Source: Hymenobacter jejuensis (lineage in GTDB: Bacteria > Bacteroidota > Bacteroidia > Cytophagales > Hymenobacteraceae). From it: a stretch of 64,000 nt of DNA. The stretch lies in the NCBI RefSeq assembly GCF_006337165.1, contig NZ_CP040896.1, positions 2,542,001 to 2,606,000 on the forward strand. Direction: 5' to 3'. Every line of letters begins with the position of its first letter. Position 1 is the stretch's first letter. The notes beneath the pieces were generated by a model that was given only the letters and a program-made list of their open reading frames with translations, had not been told where the DNA came from and searched no databases. Of this stretch, positions 8,652 to 17,120 are shown in pieces. The translations under genes and the position numbers were made by a program.

Positions 8652-9035
8652 GTGGAAACCCCTGACCTAAAACAAGTTGTGGAAGCCTACGTCGAAGCGT
8701 ACAACCGCTTCGACGTAGACGGGATGGTAGCCCATCTCCATGATGATGTGGTGTTCCGGAACATTTCCAATGGGGAAGTAAACCTAACCACCACTGGCAA
8801 AGAGCGCTTTCGGCAGCAGGCCGAGCAGGCCACGCAGTATTTCTCCCAGCGCGAGCAGCGCGTTGCTGATTGGAAAATGGCTGATAATCAGGTAGAAATG
8901 TCGATTGACTACACCGCAGTCGTAGCCATTGACTTGCCGAATGGCTTGAAACCCGGTGATACGTTGCACCTGCTGGGTACTTCCATTTTTCGATTTGAAG
9001 ACGGAAGAATTATTTTAATCGAAGACATCAGTTGA
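8652..9035 (+). CDS. SnoaL/NTF2-like protein inside the purine run
   Basis: A 127-residue protein with the pattern of the NTF2-like/SnoaL fold: an N-terminal helix (VVEAYVEAYNRFDVDGMVAHL), then HDDVVFRN and a curved sheet ending in GTSIFRFEDGRIILIEDI. GTG at 8652 is the likely start, 12 bases after the purC-purE stop; an internal ATG would remove 24 residues of the conserved fold. It sits between purC-purE and purD on the same strand, so it is probably co-transcribed. Its role is unknown: the fold occurs in enzymes and in ligand-binding proteins, and no catalytic residues can be assigned here. Confidence 0.8.
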   Translation: METPDLKQVVEAYVEAYNRFDVDGMVAHLHDDVVFRNISNGEVNLTTTGKERFRQQAEQATQYFSQREQRVADWKMADNQVEMSIDYTAVVAIDLPNGLKPGDTLHLLGTSIFRFEDGRIILIEDIS

Positions 9036-9065
9036 GTCACGTTCCTCGCCTAAGCACCTATTCCC

Positions 9066-10349
9066 TTGACCACCAATAAAATAGTAGTTCTTCTTGGCTC
9101 CGGCGCCCGCGAACACGCCCTGTCGTGGAAACTGACCCGCGACGGCGCCACTGTGCACGTACTGCCCGGCAACGGCGGCATCCCCAACAGCCATCCGGAA
9201 ATCAATCCGCTGGACTTTCCGGCGGTGCAGCGCTTCTGTGACGAAGTGGGCTCCAAGCTCATCGTGGTCGGGCCGGAGGCGCCACTGGCGGCGGGCGTTT
9301 CAGATTACTTCGCCGCTACCGACATCAAGGTATTCGGGCCTTCGCGAGCGGCGGCGGTGCTCGAAAGCTCCAAAGTATGGTCGAAGAGCTTCATGCGGCG
9401 GCACGGGGTAGCCACGGCCAAATCGTGGCAATACCGCAGCGACAAATTCGCGGACGCTCGTGCTAAAGCACAAGATCTTGATGGTCAAGTCGTTGTGAAG
9501 TACGATGGATTGGCGGCCGGCAAAGGCGTGTATGTCTGCTCGTCGGTGCAGGAAGCCGAAGCGGCGCTCGACGACTTGCAGGCGCAGTACACCGGCTGGT
9601 TTTCGTTTTTGCTCGAAGAAAAGCTCTCCGGCCCCGAAATCAGCATCATCGGCGTGACCGATGGGTACCGCATTCGCTTGCTGGCGCCTTCGCAGGACCA
9701 CAAGCAACTGCTGGCCGGCGACCAAGGCCCCAACACCGGCGGCATGGGCGCGTACTGCCCCGTGCCCTTCGCCGACGACAACGTACTGGCTGCCATCCGC
9801 CGCGATATCATCGACCCTACGCTACAAGGCATTCAGGTCGAACAGTTTGATTTTAAGGGCTTTCTGTACTTCGGCATCATGCTCTCGCCCCAGGGACCCA
9901 AGCTGCTCGAATACAACGTGCGCCTCGGCGACCCCGAAGCCGAAGTACTGCTGCCGGCCCTGGACAGCAGCCTGCTGGAGCTGATCGAATCGACGCTCAA
10001 TGGTTCGCTGGCCCGGGTGGGAGTGCGCCACCGCCCCGGATTTTATGTGGGCGTGGTGTTGGCGTCGGGTGGCTATCCGGCCGCCAATTTTCCAACGGGT
10101 TTTCCCATCCACGGCCTCGACCAAGTTCATCCAAGCACGCTGGTTTTCCACGGGGCGACGCGCCGCCAAGACGACGGCCAGATGGTAACCAACGGCGGCC
10201 GCGTGCTGGTGCTGGTTGCCCACGGAAGGGAGTTGGAAGATGCTGTCGCTCAGGCGTATAAAGAGTGTGAAAAGGTCACGTTTCAGGATGCGTATTTCCG
10301 AACCGATATCGGCCAGCGGCCGGCTCCCGTCCTTGCAGGCATTCGCTAA
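9066..10349 (+). CDS. purD: Phosphoribosylamine-glycine ligase (GAR synthetase)
   Basis: ATP-grasp ligase joining glycine to phosphoribosylamine, purine step 2. The 427-residue protein has the N-terminal VVLLGSGAREHAL, VVGPEAPLAAG, the ATP-grasp lysine region VVVKYDGLAAGKGVYV, GPNTGGMGAYCP and LLEYNVRLGDPEAEVLL with metal-binding residues. TTG at 9066 is the only start that preserves the first beta strand; the next in-frame ATG lies over 100 residues in. The gene is 30 bases past the SnoaL-like gene and overlaps purN by 17 bases if purN starts at 10333. Confidence 0.95.
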   Translation: MTTNKIVVLLGSGAREHALSWKLTRDGATVHVLPGNGGIPNSHPEINPLDFPAVQRFCDEVGSKLIVVGPEAPLAAGVSDYFAATDIKVFGPSRAAAVLESSKVWSKSFMRRHGVATAKSWQYRSDKFADARAKAQDLDGQVVVKYDGLAAGKGVYVCSSVQEAEAALDDLQAQYTGWFSFLLEEKLSGPEISIIGVTDGYRIRLLAPSQDHKQLLAGDQGPNTGGMGAYCPVPFADDNVLAAIRRDIIDPTLQGIQVEQFDFKGFLYFGIMLSPQGPKLLEYNVRLGDPEAEVLLPALDSSLLELIESTLNGSLARVGVRHRPGFYVGVVLASGGYPAANFPTGFPIHGLDQVHPSTLVFHGATRRQDDGQMVTNGGRVLVLVAHGRELEDAVAQAYKECEKVTFQDAYFRTDIGQRPAPVLAGIR

Positions 10350-10962
10350 TCCGTCGCCGGCTGGTCGTAAGCAGCGACTGGCCATCTTGTTGTCGGGGCG
10401 CGGCTCCAACATGGTGGCGCTGGTGCATGCGGTGCAAAAAGGCAAGCTGCGCGAACTAGCGGAGGTCGCGCTGGTGTTCAGCAATATTCCGGAGGCACCG
10501 GGGCTGGCAACAGCCGCGGCGCTGGGGTGCCAAACCGCAAGCTTACCTTCGAAAGGCCGCAAGCGAGCGGAGTATGATGCAGAAGTGGTTAAACTATTGA
10601 ATTCGTATCGGGTTGATTATGTAGTGCTTGCGGGATTTATGCGAATCCTCTCGCCCACCCTGATTCGTGCTTATGCCGGTCGCATTCTCAACATTCACCC
10701 CGCCGATACGCACCAGCACCAAGGCTTGCACGCCTACGAATGGGCTTTCGACAACCACCTGCCGGAAACCAAAATCACCGTTCACCTCGTCGATGAAGGC
10801 CTCGACACCGGGCCCATCTTGGCACAGCGTCCCGTCGATTTGCGCGGCGCAACCACCCTGGCAGAAGTAGAGCGCCGCGGCTTGGCCGTGGAGCACGAAC
10901 TGTATGCCGATACCCTGGCCTGCTTGCTGGCAGGCCAGCTTCACCCCACCCCGAATCCTTAA
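10333..10962 (+). CDS. purN: Phosphoribosylglycinamide formyltransferase
   Basis: Formyl-THF-dependent formylation of GAR to FGAR, purine step 3. RLAILLSGRGSNMVALV is the N-terminal phosphate-binding strand and loop. VVLAGFMRILSPTLI and the catalytic Asn/His/Asp set, in NIHPADTHQHQG and HLVDEGLDTGPI, are all present. HPAD replaces the more usual HPSL/HPAL. The frame is open back to 10216, but those starts lie far inside purD. TTG 10333 gives a 209-residue protein of normal length with a 17-base overlap; ATG 10288 is the alternative. purF begins 11 bases downstream. Confidence 0.92.
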   Translation: MQAFANPSPAGRKQRLAILLSGRGSNMVALVHAVQKGKLRELAEVALVFSNIPEAPGLATAAALGCQTASLPSKGRKRAEYDAEVVKLLNSYRVDYVVLAGFMRILSPTLIRAYAGRILNIHPADTHQHQGLHAYEWAFDNHLPETKITVHLVDEGLDTGPILAQRPVDLRGATTLAEVERRGLAVEHELYADTLACLLAGQLHPTPNP

Positions 10963-10973
10963 TCCCACGACTT

Positions 10974-12464
10974 ATGTGCGGAATAGTTGGTTTTTTTGGT
11001 CCCGATGATGTTGTGCACGATATCGTCTTTGGCCTCACCGCCTTGCAGCATCGCGGGCAGGATGCCGCCGGCATCGCCACTTTCGATACAAATTTTCATC
11101 TGCGCAAAGGGCAGGGCCTGATCAACGATGTGTTCCGGCCGAAGCACGTCAAGAAATTGCCCGGCAACATTGGCATCGGGCACGTGCGCTACACCACGCA
11201 AGGCTCCAACGAAACTGCTCTGGCTCAGCCGTTTACATCTAGCTATCCGTTTGGCTTGGCGATGGTGCACAACGGCAACGTGATCAACTTCCGCGAGCTG
11301 GCCAAGCGTCTGCACGACAAGTACCACGTGTTGCCCAAAACCAGCAACGACCTGGAGTTGATCATGTATACCTTCGCGTCGGAGCTGCGCACCAAAGACC
11401 TTGATCATCTGTCGGTTATCGATATTTTCGACGCCGTCGAGACGACGCAGGAGTTGGCCAAAGGTGCCTACGCAACTGTTACCGTGATCGCGGGCCACGG
11501 CCTGCTGGCCTTCAACGACCCCAACGGCATCCGGCCGCTGGTCATGGGCCGCCGCGATACGCCTGAAGGACCTGTTTACGCATTCGCCTCAGAATCAACG
11601 TGTTTCGATTATCTGGGCTATGAGTTTATCAAGGACATCGGCCCTGGGCAGGCTGTGTTCATTGACCAGAATTTCAAAGTCCATTACAAAAACGCCTACG
11701 CCAAGCCCAAATCTTTCTGCGCGTTCGAGTACATTTACTTCGCCCGCGAAGACTCCTCGATTCATGGCCGGTTGGTCGCCCGCGAACGCGTGCGCCTGGG
11801 TAAGTTATTGGCTCGCAAGGTATTAGCCGCAGGTATCGCGCCGGATATGGTGATTGATGTGCCGTCGTCGGGGTACTTTGCGGCTTCTGGTTTGGCGGAA
11901 GCCATCGGGGTGCCGTACCGCCGTGCGCTGGTGAAAAACAACCACATCGGCCGCAGCTTCATTGTCAGCAGCCAGGTGGGGCGCGAAGACATCGTCAAGA
12001 AAAAGCTCAACCCGATTCGGGCGTTTGTGGAAGGCAAAAAAGTAGCCGTTGTCGACGACAGCATTGTGCGCGGCACCACATCCCGCCGCATCGTGAGCAT
12101 CCTGCGCGAAGCCGGTGCCGCCGAAGTCTACTTCATCTCGTCGGCGCCGCCCATCATTGCCCCCTGCATCTACGGCATCGACATGGCCATGAGCACGGAG
12201 CTGATCGCGGCCAACTATACCGAGGAGGAAATCTGCAATTACATCGGTGCTGATAAAGTTATCTATCAGGATTTGAGCGACTTGCAGGATCTATTCAGCG
12301 AAGACCGCGGCCACGGCGGCGGCTGCTTCGCCTGTTTCTCAGGTAAGTATCCGACGGGCGACGTGACTCCTTACCTGCGGCACATTCAGGAAGAACGCCA
12401 GAGCCAGCGCCGCGATAAAACCTTGTCTGTCAGCCCCAAAGCTCCGGCTCCTACTGAGCACTAA
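10974..12464 (+). CDS. purF: Amidophosphoribosyltransferase
   Basis: Commits PRPP to purine synthesis, giving phosphoribosylamine (step 1). MCGIVGFFG places the N-terminal nucleophile Cys2 directly after the start, so there is no propeptide. LQHRGQDAAGIAT, GHVRYTTQGSN and MVHNGN belong to the glutaminase half; VAVVDDSIVRGTTSRRIVSILR is the PRPP loop region in the second half. The length of 496 residues is normal. Two late cysteines (GGCFACFSGKYP) recall the iron-sulfur ligands of B. subtilis-type PurF, but a cluster cannot be established from sequence alone. It is the last gene before a palindromic repeat that separates it from purM. Confidence 0.96.
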   Translation: MCGIVGFFGPDDVVHDIVFGLTALQHRGQDAAGIATFDTNFHLRKGQGLINDVFRPKHVKKLPGNIGIGHVRYTTQGSNETALAQPFTSSYPFGLAMVHNGNVINFRELAKRLHDKYHVLPKTSNDLELIMYTFASELRTKDLDHLSVIDIFDAVETTQELAKGAYATVTVIAGHGLLAFNDPNGIRPLVMGRRDTPEGPVYAFASESTCFDYLGYEFIKDIGPGQAVFIDQNFKVHYKNAYAKPKSFCAFEYIYFAREDSSIHGRLVARERVRLGKLLARKVLAAGIAPDMVIDVPSSGYFAASGLAEAIGVPYRRALVKNNHIGRSFIVSSQVGREDIVKKKLNPIRAFVEGKKVAVVDDSIVRGTTSRRIVSILREAGAAEVYFISSAPPIIAPCIYGIDMAMSTELIAANYTEEEICNYIGADKVIYQDLSDLQDLFSEDRGHGGGCFACFSGKYPTGDVTPYLRHIQEERQSQRRDKTLSVSPKAPAPTEH

Positions 12465-12498
12465 GTACTATGCGCGGCGGAAGGGTAGAAATTAGCAG

Positions 12499-12629
12499 CT
12501 AGTTCCCCTCCTCAGCTGAGGAGGGGCTAGGGGTGGTTGACCGGAGCGCCCGGACCATTACTAGCCCTAGCTTCTACCTCTAGCCTTTCAACCACCCCCA
12601 GCCCCTCCTCATTTGAGGAGGGGAGCTAG
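12499..12629. repeat. Imperfect inverted repeat, two self-complementary 42-base arms
   Basis: The arms at 12499-12540 and 12588-12629 are reverse complements at about nine in ten positions. Each arm also contains its own hairpin (CCCCTCCTCA with TGAGGAGGGG). The 47 bases between them are not coding. The layout resembles a dispersed REP/BIME-like palindrome or a tiny MITE inserted between purF and purM. It could fold in mRNA and attenuate or stabilise the transcript. No transposase or target duplication was recognised. Confidence 0.75.
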
Positions 12630-12657
12630 AATCTAGAATACATCACTACTTCCTACC

Positions 12658-13770
12658 ATGTCCGATTCTTCCTCAAAACCTGCCGGTTACGACATCGACC
12701 TTGGCAACGAATGCTCCCGCAACGCTTACGGTTGGGCCAAAAAAACCTTCGCCAACCGCCAAGGCAAGCCCGGCGAACCAGCGCAGGACCTCGACGGTGG
12801 CTTTTCGAATGAAATCCGGTTTGGGCAGGAGCGGTTAGGCATTTCTTCGGATGGCATCGGCACCAAAATCGAGGTGGCCGAGCGCGTAGGCAAGTTCGAT
12901 ACGCTGGGGTACGACCTCATCGCGATGGTAGCCGACGACCTGATCGCGGGCGGTTTCGTTCCTACTAATTTATCGAACATCATCGACGTGCATACGCTTG
13001 ATTACGAGGTGATTGACGAGCTGATGCGCGGCCTGCACGATGCGGCCAACTTCAGCCACCTCGCCGTAACGGGGGGGGAAATTGCGGAGCTTGGCAACCG
13101 CATTGGCGGCTGGCCCGGTGCCCGCATGAACTTCAACTGGTGCTCGACGGCCGTAGGTGCGCTACACCCCAGCCTCCAGCGGCCGATTAGTGGCGCTACC
13201 GTGCGGCCAGGGCAAGTGGTCGTGAGCCTGAAATCGCCTTCTTTCCGCTCCAATGGCTTTTCGCTGGCGCGTCGCACGCTACAAAACTTATTCGGAGATA
13301 ACTGGCACACAGCCCCTTACGATGGCCTCGATGCTACGCCGCATGGCTCGGCTGGCCACACGTGGGGCGAAGTGCTCTTGATGCCCTCCCTCATTTATGC
13401 GCCCGCCGTGGCCCGCTTGCTCGATAGCGGCTTGTCGTTGCACGGCGTGGCCCACATTACCGGCGGCGGCATCGCTGACAACTTCAAGCGCGTGCTGAAA
13501 AACGGAGTAGGCGCAGAGCTGGATGCGTTGTTCGAGCCGCTGCCCGCGATGCAGCGCCTGACCGAGCTGGCCGGCATCGCGCCCGCCGACGCGTATCTCT
13601 ACTGGAACATGGGCAACGGTATGTTGCTCGTAACAGAAGAATCTGATGCTGAAGAAGTTGTGAATCAGCTTCAAGCCGATGGTTACGAAGCAAAGGTTGC
13701 GGGTCGTATTACGACCGAACCGGGCATTGTACTGAAAGTGGGCGCTGGGGAGTTGACGTACGAAGCCTAA
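12658..13770 (+). CDS. purM: Phosphoribosylformylglycinamidine cyclo-ligase (AIR synthetase)
   Basis: Closes FGAM to AIR with ATP, purine step 5. The 370-residue protein shows ISSDGIGTKIEVAE, the metal- and nucleotide-binding VADDLIAGGFVPTN, TGGEIAELG, FRSNGFSLARRTL and HITGGGIADNFKRVL. The C-terminal half follows the PurM/PurL fold to the end. Separated from purF by a 193-base gap holding an inverted repeat, it may be read through or have its own promoter. A run of eight G (13071-13078) lies inside the coding sequence at the TGGE motif. A strong terminator follows. Confidence 0.95.
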   Translation: MSDSSSKPAGYDIDLGNECSRNAYGWAKKTFANRQGKPGEPAQDLDGGFSNEIRFGQERLGISSDGIGTKIEVAERVGKFDTLGYDLIAMVADDLIAGGFVPTNLSNIIDVHTLDYEVIDELMRGLHDAANFSHLAVTGGEIAELGNRIGGWPGARMNFNWCSTAVGALHPSLQRPISGATVRPGQVVVSLKSPSFRSNGFSLARRTLQNLFGDNWHTAPYDGLDATPHGSAGHTWGEVLLMPSLIYAPAVARLLDSGLSLHGVAHITGGGIADNFKRVLKNGVGAELDALFEPLPAMQRLTELAGIAPADAYLYWNMGNGMLLVTEESDAEEVVNQLQADGYEAKVAGRITTEPGIVLKVGAGELTYEA

Positions 13771-13787
13771 CCGAAGTAAAGCATACC

Positions 13788-13844
13788 CACAACAAAACGC
13801 CTATCCTCCTGAGCTTTGCTCAAGAAGGCAGGCGTTTTGTTGTG
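13788..13844. terminator. Bidirectional terminator between purM and the HMA gene
   Basis: A 15-bp perfect stem (13788-13802 with 13830-13844) contains AACAAAACGCCT and its complement. An inner GAGC/GCTC hairpin lies between the arms. A- and T-rich flanks allow use in both directions, ending purM on the plus strand and the HMA gene on the minus strand. Confidence 0.8.
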
Positions 13845-13862
13845 TAGTAACCGATCTTCTGC

Positions 13863-14072
13863 TTACGCAGGCTCAATTTCAAACCCGGCTTCCTGCACGG
13901 CCCTGATGACCTGTTCGGGCTGCACTTGCTCGCCTTCCACCGTGAGGATTTTGGCGGGGTTATCGGTATCGACTTGCCAACGGGTTATTTCTTTTTCCTC
14001 GTTTAGCAGAGGAGTCACGGCACGCACGCAGCCGCCGCAATTGATGTTGGTTTTGAATTGTAGGGTAGGCAT
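13863..14072 (-). CDS. Heavy-metal-associated (HMA) domain protein, CopZ-like
   Basis: A 69-residue single-domain protein beginning MPTLQFKTNINCGGC. The CxxC metal-binding pair is the CGGC near residues 12-15, in the first loop as in copper chaperones and the small HMA domains of P-type ATPases. The remainder (VEGEQVQPEQVIRAVQEAGF) fits the ferredoxin-like fold. The start at 14072 is chosen because it puts the first beta strand right after Met; the longer frame adds unrelated residues. It probably binds Cu(I) or another soft metal. No copper ATPase or regulator lies nearby. Confidence 0.85.
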   Translation of the reverse strand: MPTLQFKTNINCGGCVRAVTPLLNEEKEITRWQVDTDNPAKILTVEGEQVQPEQVIRAVQEAGFEIEPA

Positions 14073-14288
14073 GGAGGGCAAAAGCTTAAGCCGCTGAAGC
14101 AAATAAAGAATGGGCTCGCGGCAGGTGAATTGGTGGTATAACAACGAATGCACCGCAAAAGTACCCATGCGAACCGGCCTACATCGTATAGACTTTGGCT
14201 GGTGAAGTATAGAGTTTTGGGGGTATCAACTGGGCAGGGCCAGTGTTGTATCATGTAAATGTTTGATATACAGACTGTTATTGTTTGG

Positions 14289-16445
14289 CTATGCGGGCAG
14301 ACAAATCAATATTTCTGTGCCTTTGCCTTCCTCGCTGCTCACCGTTAGGGTTCCGTTGTGGCCTTTGGTGATGATGTCATAGCTCAGAGACAGCCCCAAG
14401 CCGGTTCCTTCCCCCGGTGGCTTAGTCGTGAAAAACGGCTGGAATACCTTTTGCTGAACTTCAGGGCTCATCCCACTGCCGTTGTCGCGCACGCTGATCT
14501 GGATTTGGTTGGCCAGCCTTTTCGTGCTTACGCTTAATTCGGGTGTGTACCCTGCTTCGCCGCGCTGTTGCCGTTGCCGGAGCGCATAAAAAGCATTCGT
14601 ATACAGATTGAGTAGCACTCGCCCGATGTCCTGCGGAACCACGGTCACTTGTGCGACCTGAGCGTTGAAATCACAGTTGAGTGTGGCCGTAAACGTTTTG
14701 TTCTTTGCCCGGAAGCTCTGATAGGCCAACGACAAGTGTTCGGCTACCAAGGCGTTGAAGTCGGTGGGCTCACTTTGCCCAGGTGCGCCATGCGAATGCT
14801 GCAACATGCCCTTGACGATGTTATCGGCCCGGCGCCCGTGGTGAGTGATTTTCTGCAGATTCTGCGTTAGGGCGTCCAGCAGCTCCGTCGCGTACAGCTT
14901 TTCGGCTTCGGGTAGCTGCTGCCAAGGGCCGTCCATAAACTCATCGACCAGCTCCACGCTCACCTCAGAAAAATTATTGACGAAGTTGAGCGGATTTTGA
15001 ATTTCGTGGGCAATACCCGCCGTCAGCTCGCCTAGGCTGGCCATTTTTTCGCGCTGAATTAGCTGGGCCTGAGTGGTCTTTAGCTCGGCCAAGGTGCGCG
15101 TGAGGTCGTCGCGCTGCTGGGCAATCTGTTCGTTCTTCTCATTGAGGTGGCGGTTGGCGCGCTGCTTGATGTAGATGTTGCGCCAGAGCAGGCCTGCCAG
15201 CGCCACCAGTCCGCCCAAGCCGGTCAGCAGCCACAAGAGCTGCGCGCGCTGACGAGCGGCGGTCTGGGCTTGCAGCTGGCGCGTTTTGTCGAGCAAGGCA
15301 ATCTGGGTTCGTTGCTTATCCAGTTCGTAGCTGTTGCGCATGTCACTGGTTTTGCGCTGCGTTTCGGCGCCGGCCAGCGTATCCTGGTAGGCCACAAACA
15401 GGCGCTCGTACCGATACGCATCCTGAAATTTACCTACCGCCGCATACGCTTGGGCCAGTATGTCACTGGCCTTGCTGATGTTGCCGTTGGTGCGGGTTTT
15501 TTGGCTGAGCTGCAAGGCGTGCTGGGCCAAGGCAATGGCGCTGTCGGGGCGCTGCGTAAGCAAGAAGGAATTGGCCAGCAGCAACTCTACGGAGGGCAGA
15601 TTGAAGGCGTCGTGGTTCTGGCGCACCAGCGTGCGGGCATAGGAGCCGTGTTGCAATGCCTGCGTCTGGTCGCCTTGCTGGCTGTACACCTCGGCTTGGC
15701 CAATTTCGTTTACGGTCTCGTTTTGCACGTCGCCCATGCGGCGGCTGACCTGCGCTGCTTGGCGAAAGTAGCGTAAAGCCTGAGGCCAGTTTTTTTGCTC
15801 CTGGTAGGCCTTGGCCAGGCTGTTCAGGGTGGCCGACACTACTTGTAGGTCGCCCATTTTCTGACCGTTATGCAACGCTATCCGCAAGGTCCGGGTGGCG
15901 TTTTTGTAGTCGCCTAGTTCGGAATAGACGCCGCCCAAGGTAGTGCTTAGCTGGGTTTGCAGCGGCAGATTCTGGATGTTTTCTGCCAGTTTTAGGCCTC
16001 GTAACGCCCACTTCTGCGCCGAGGCAAGGTTGCCCTGCATCTGGTCAATCAGGCTTAGCTCTAGGTACGATTGAGCCTCCCGGCGGCGGTCGTGGCGATG
16101 GACGGCTAGCTGCTGGGCAAACCGGATGTAATAGCGGGCCGAATCGTAGTTGGATTGGCGCCGATGTAAGATGCTGAGCCACACATAGCTACGAACTATG
16201 CCTGTGGAGTCAGAAATCTTCTGGGCCATCGCTAGCGCTTGCCGGCTCAGCAAGCAAGCCTGCGGCGCATCGTTGGCGGCCAGCTCGATGATCAATGCAA
16301 AAAGCCGTCGCACGTGCAGGGTGTCAGCCTGCGGATGCGTGCGCAACAAGTTCCGCAGGCTGTCCGCTGCCCGACTTTGCGCCGTGGCTGGGCTTGCACT
16401 CAGGCCAAGGCTCAACACCAACAGGAATGCACAGAGGCTTTTCAT
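14289..16445 (-). CDS. TPR sensor histidine kinase
   Basis: A 718-residue membrane kinase. The signal peptide ends about residue 22 (SPATAQS). A large periplasmic region of tetratricopeptide repeats follows (about 50-360), then one transmembrane helix (about 402-424, LLWLLTGLGGLVALAGLLW) and a coiled coil. The phospho-accepting His is residue 480 in GIAHEIQNPLNFVNNFSEVS. The ATPase domain ends the protein (VRDNGSGM, TKPPGEGTGLGLSLSYDI). The periplasmic repeats suggest sensing of a peptide or protein partner. Two exported VOC-like proteins lie directly upstream on the same strand with gaps of 49 and 65 bases. No response regulator is adjacent. Confidence 0.92.
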   Translation of the reverse strand: MKSLCAFLLVLSLGLSASPATAQSRAADSLRNLLRTHPQADTLHVRRLFALIIELAANDAPQACLLSRQALAMAQKISDSTGIVRSYVWLSILHRRQSNYDSARYYIRFAQQLAVHRHDRRREAQSYLELSLIDQMQGNLASAQKWALRGLKLAENIQNLPLQTQLSTTLGGVYSELGDYKNATRTLRIALHNGQKMGDLQVVSATLNSLAKAYQEQKNWPQALRYFRQAAQVSRRMGDVQNETVNEIGQAEVYSQQGDQTQALQHGSYARTLVRQNHDAFNLPSVELLLANSFLLTQRPDSAIALAQHALQLSQKTRTNGNISKASDILAQAYAAVGKFQDAYRYERLFVAYQDTLAGAETQRKTSDMRNSYELDKQRTQIALLDKTRQLQAQTAARQRAQLLWLLTGLGGLVALAGLLWRNIYIKQRANRHLNEKNEQIAQQRDDLTRTLAELKTTQAQLIQREKMASLGELTAGIAHEIQNPLNFVNNFSEVSVELVDEFMDGPWQQLPEAEKLYATELLDALTQNLQKITHHGRRADNIVKGMLQHSHGAPGQSEPTDFNALVAEHLSLAYQSFRAKNKTFTATLNCDFNAQVAQVTVVPQDIGRVLLNLYTNAFYALRQRQQRGEAGYTPELSVSTKRLANQIQISVRDNGSGMSPEVQQKVFQPFFTTKPPGEGTGLGLSLSYDIITKGHNGTLTVSSEEGKGTEILICLPA

Positions 16446-16494
16446 GGCGGTAACGCATTATAATGGCACAAGCGAGCGCAAGCCCAAGCAACGG

Positions 16495-17055
16495 CTATTT
16501 CTTTTTGCCAGGCGGATAAATCGGGTTGTTGGCCACGCCCACCTCGTTGCCGTCGGGGTCTTCGGCAACGAACCTAAGCGCCTCGGGCTCCGATCGGTGC
16601 AGCTCCTTAGACGACGCGTCACTTGGCTTGTGCCTGTCGAGCCTTTTCGGCTTTTTGAAAAATAGAAACCCTTTGAAATGCGTGCCGATCGAAGCCAGCT
16701 CGCGGTACTTGCTCTGTACAGCGTCGGGGTTAGGCACCGACCAGTAGAATACGGCCCGCTTGAGTTGCACCTGTTCCGGATTGGTGTCCAAGATGACGGT
16801 CGTCGTACCGATTTTGTACACGGCGTACGCATACGAACCCCCGTCGTTAACCACCCGATCGGGTTCGCGGCCGAAGAAACTGTTGTACCATTTTATCGCC
16901 CTGTCTATGTCCTTAACGGGGTAGATGATCGTGTCCTGCTCCTGCGGCTTGATAACGACGGGGGGCGGATTGCCTCCACTTACCTTAGACGGGCGGCACC
17001 CGCTGCCTAACAAAACACCAAGAAGTATTACTGCGATAAGTAGAATATTCTTCAT
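16495..17055 (-). CDS. VOC (glyoxalase-like) domain lipoprotein
   Basis: A 186-residue exported protein. The N-terminus is a lipoprotein signal (MKNILLIAVILLGVLLGSGC, lipobox LGSGC at about 17-20). A vicinal-oxygen-chelate-like fold follows: YPVKDIDRAIKWYNSFFGREP is the classic first strand and helix, and FVAEDPDGNEVGVANNPIYPP matches the second metal-side segment. Metal ligands cannot be assigned with confidence. It is a paralogue of the next gene upstream (17121-17708), with the same NNPIY ending. Likely co-transcribed with the TPR kinase 49 bases downstream. Its substrate is unknown. Confidence 0.78.
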   Translation of the reverse strand: MKNILLIAVILLGVLLGSGCRPSKVSGGNPPPVVIKPQEQDTIIYPVKDIDRAIKWYNSFFGREPDRVVNDGGSYAYAVYKIGTTTVILDTNPEQVQLKRAVFYWSVPNPDAVQSKYRELASIGTHFKGFLFFKKPKRLDRHKPSDASSKELHRSEPEALRFVAEDPDGNEVGVANNPIYPPGKKK

Positions 17056-17120
17056 CTACCTGACAATGAGCAAGATATGTGAATAAGAATTTTGAAGGGG
17101 CTTCTTAGCAGGGTATCTTC

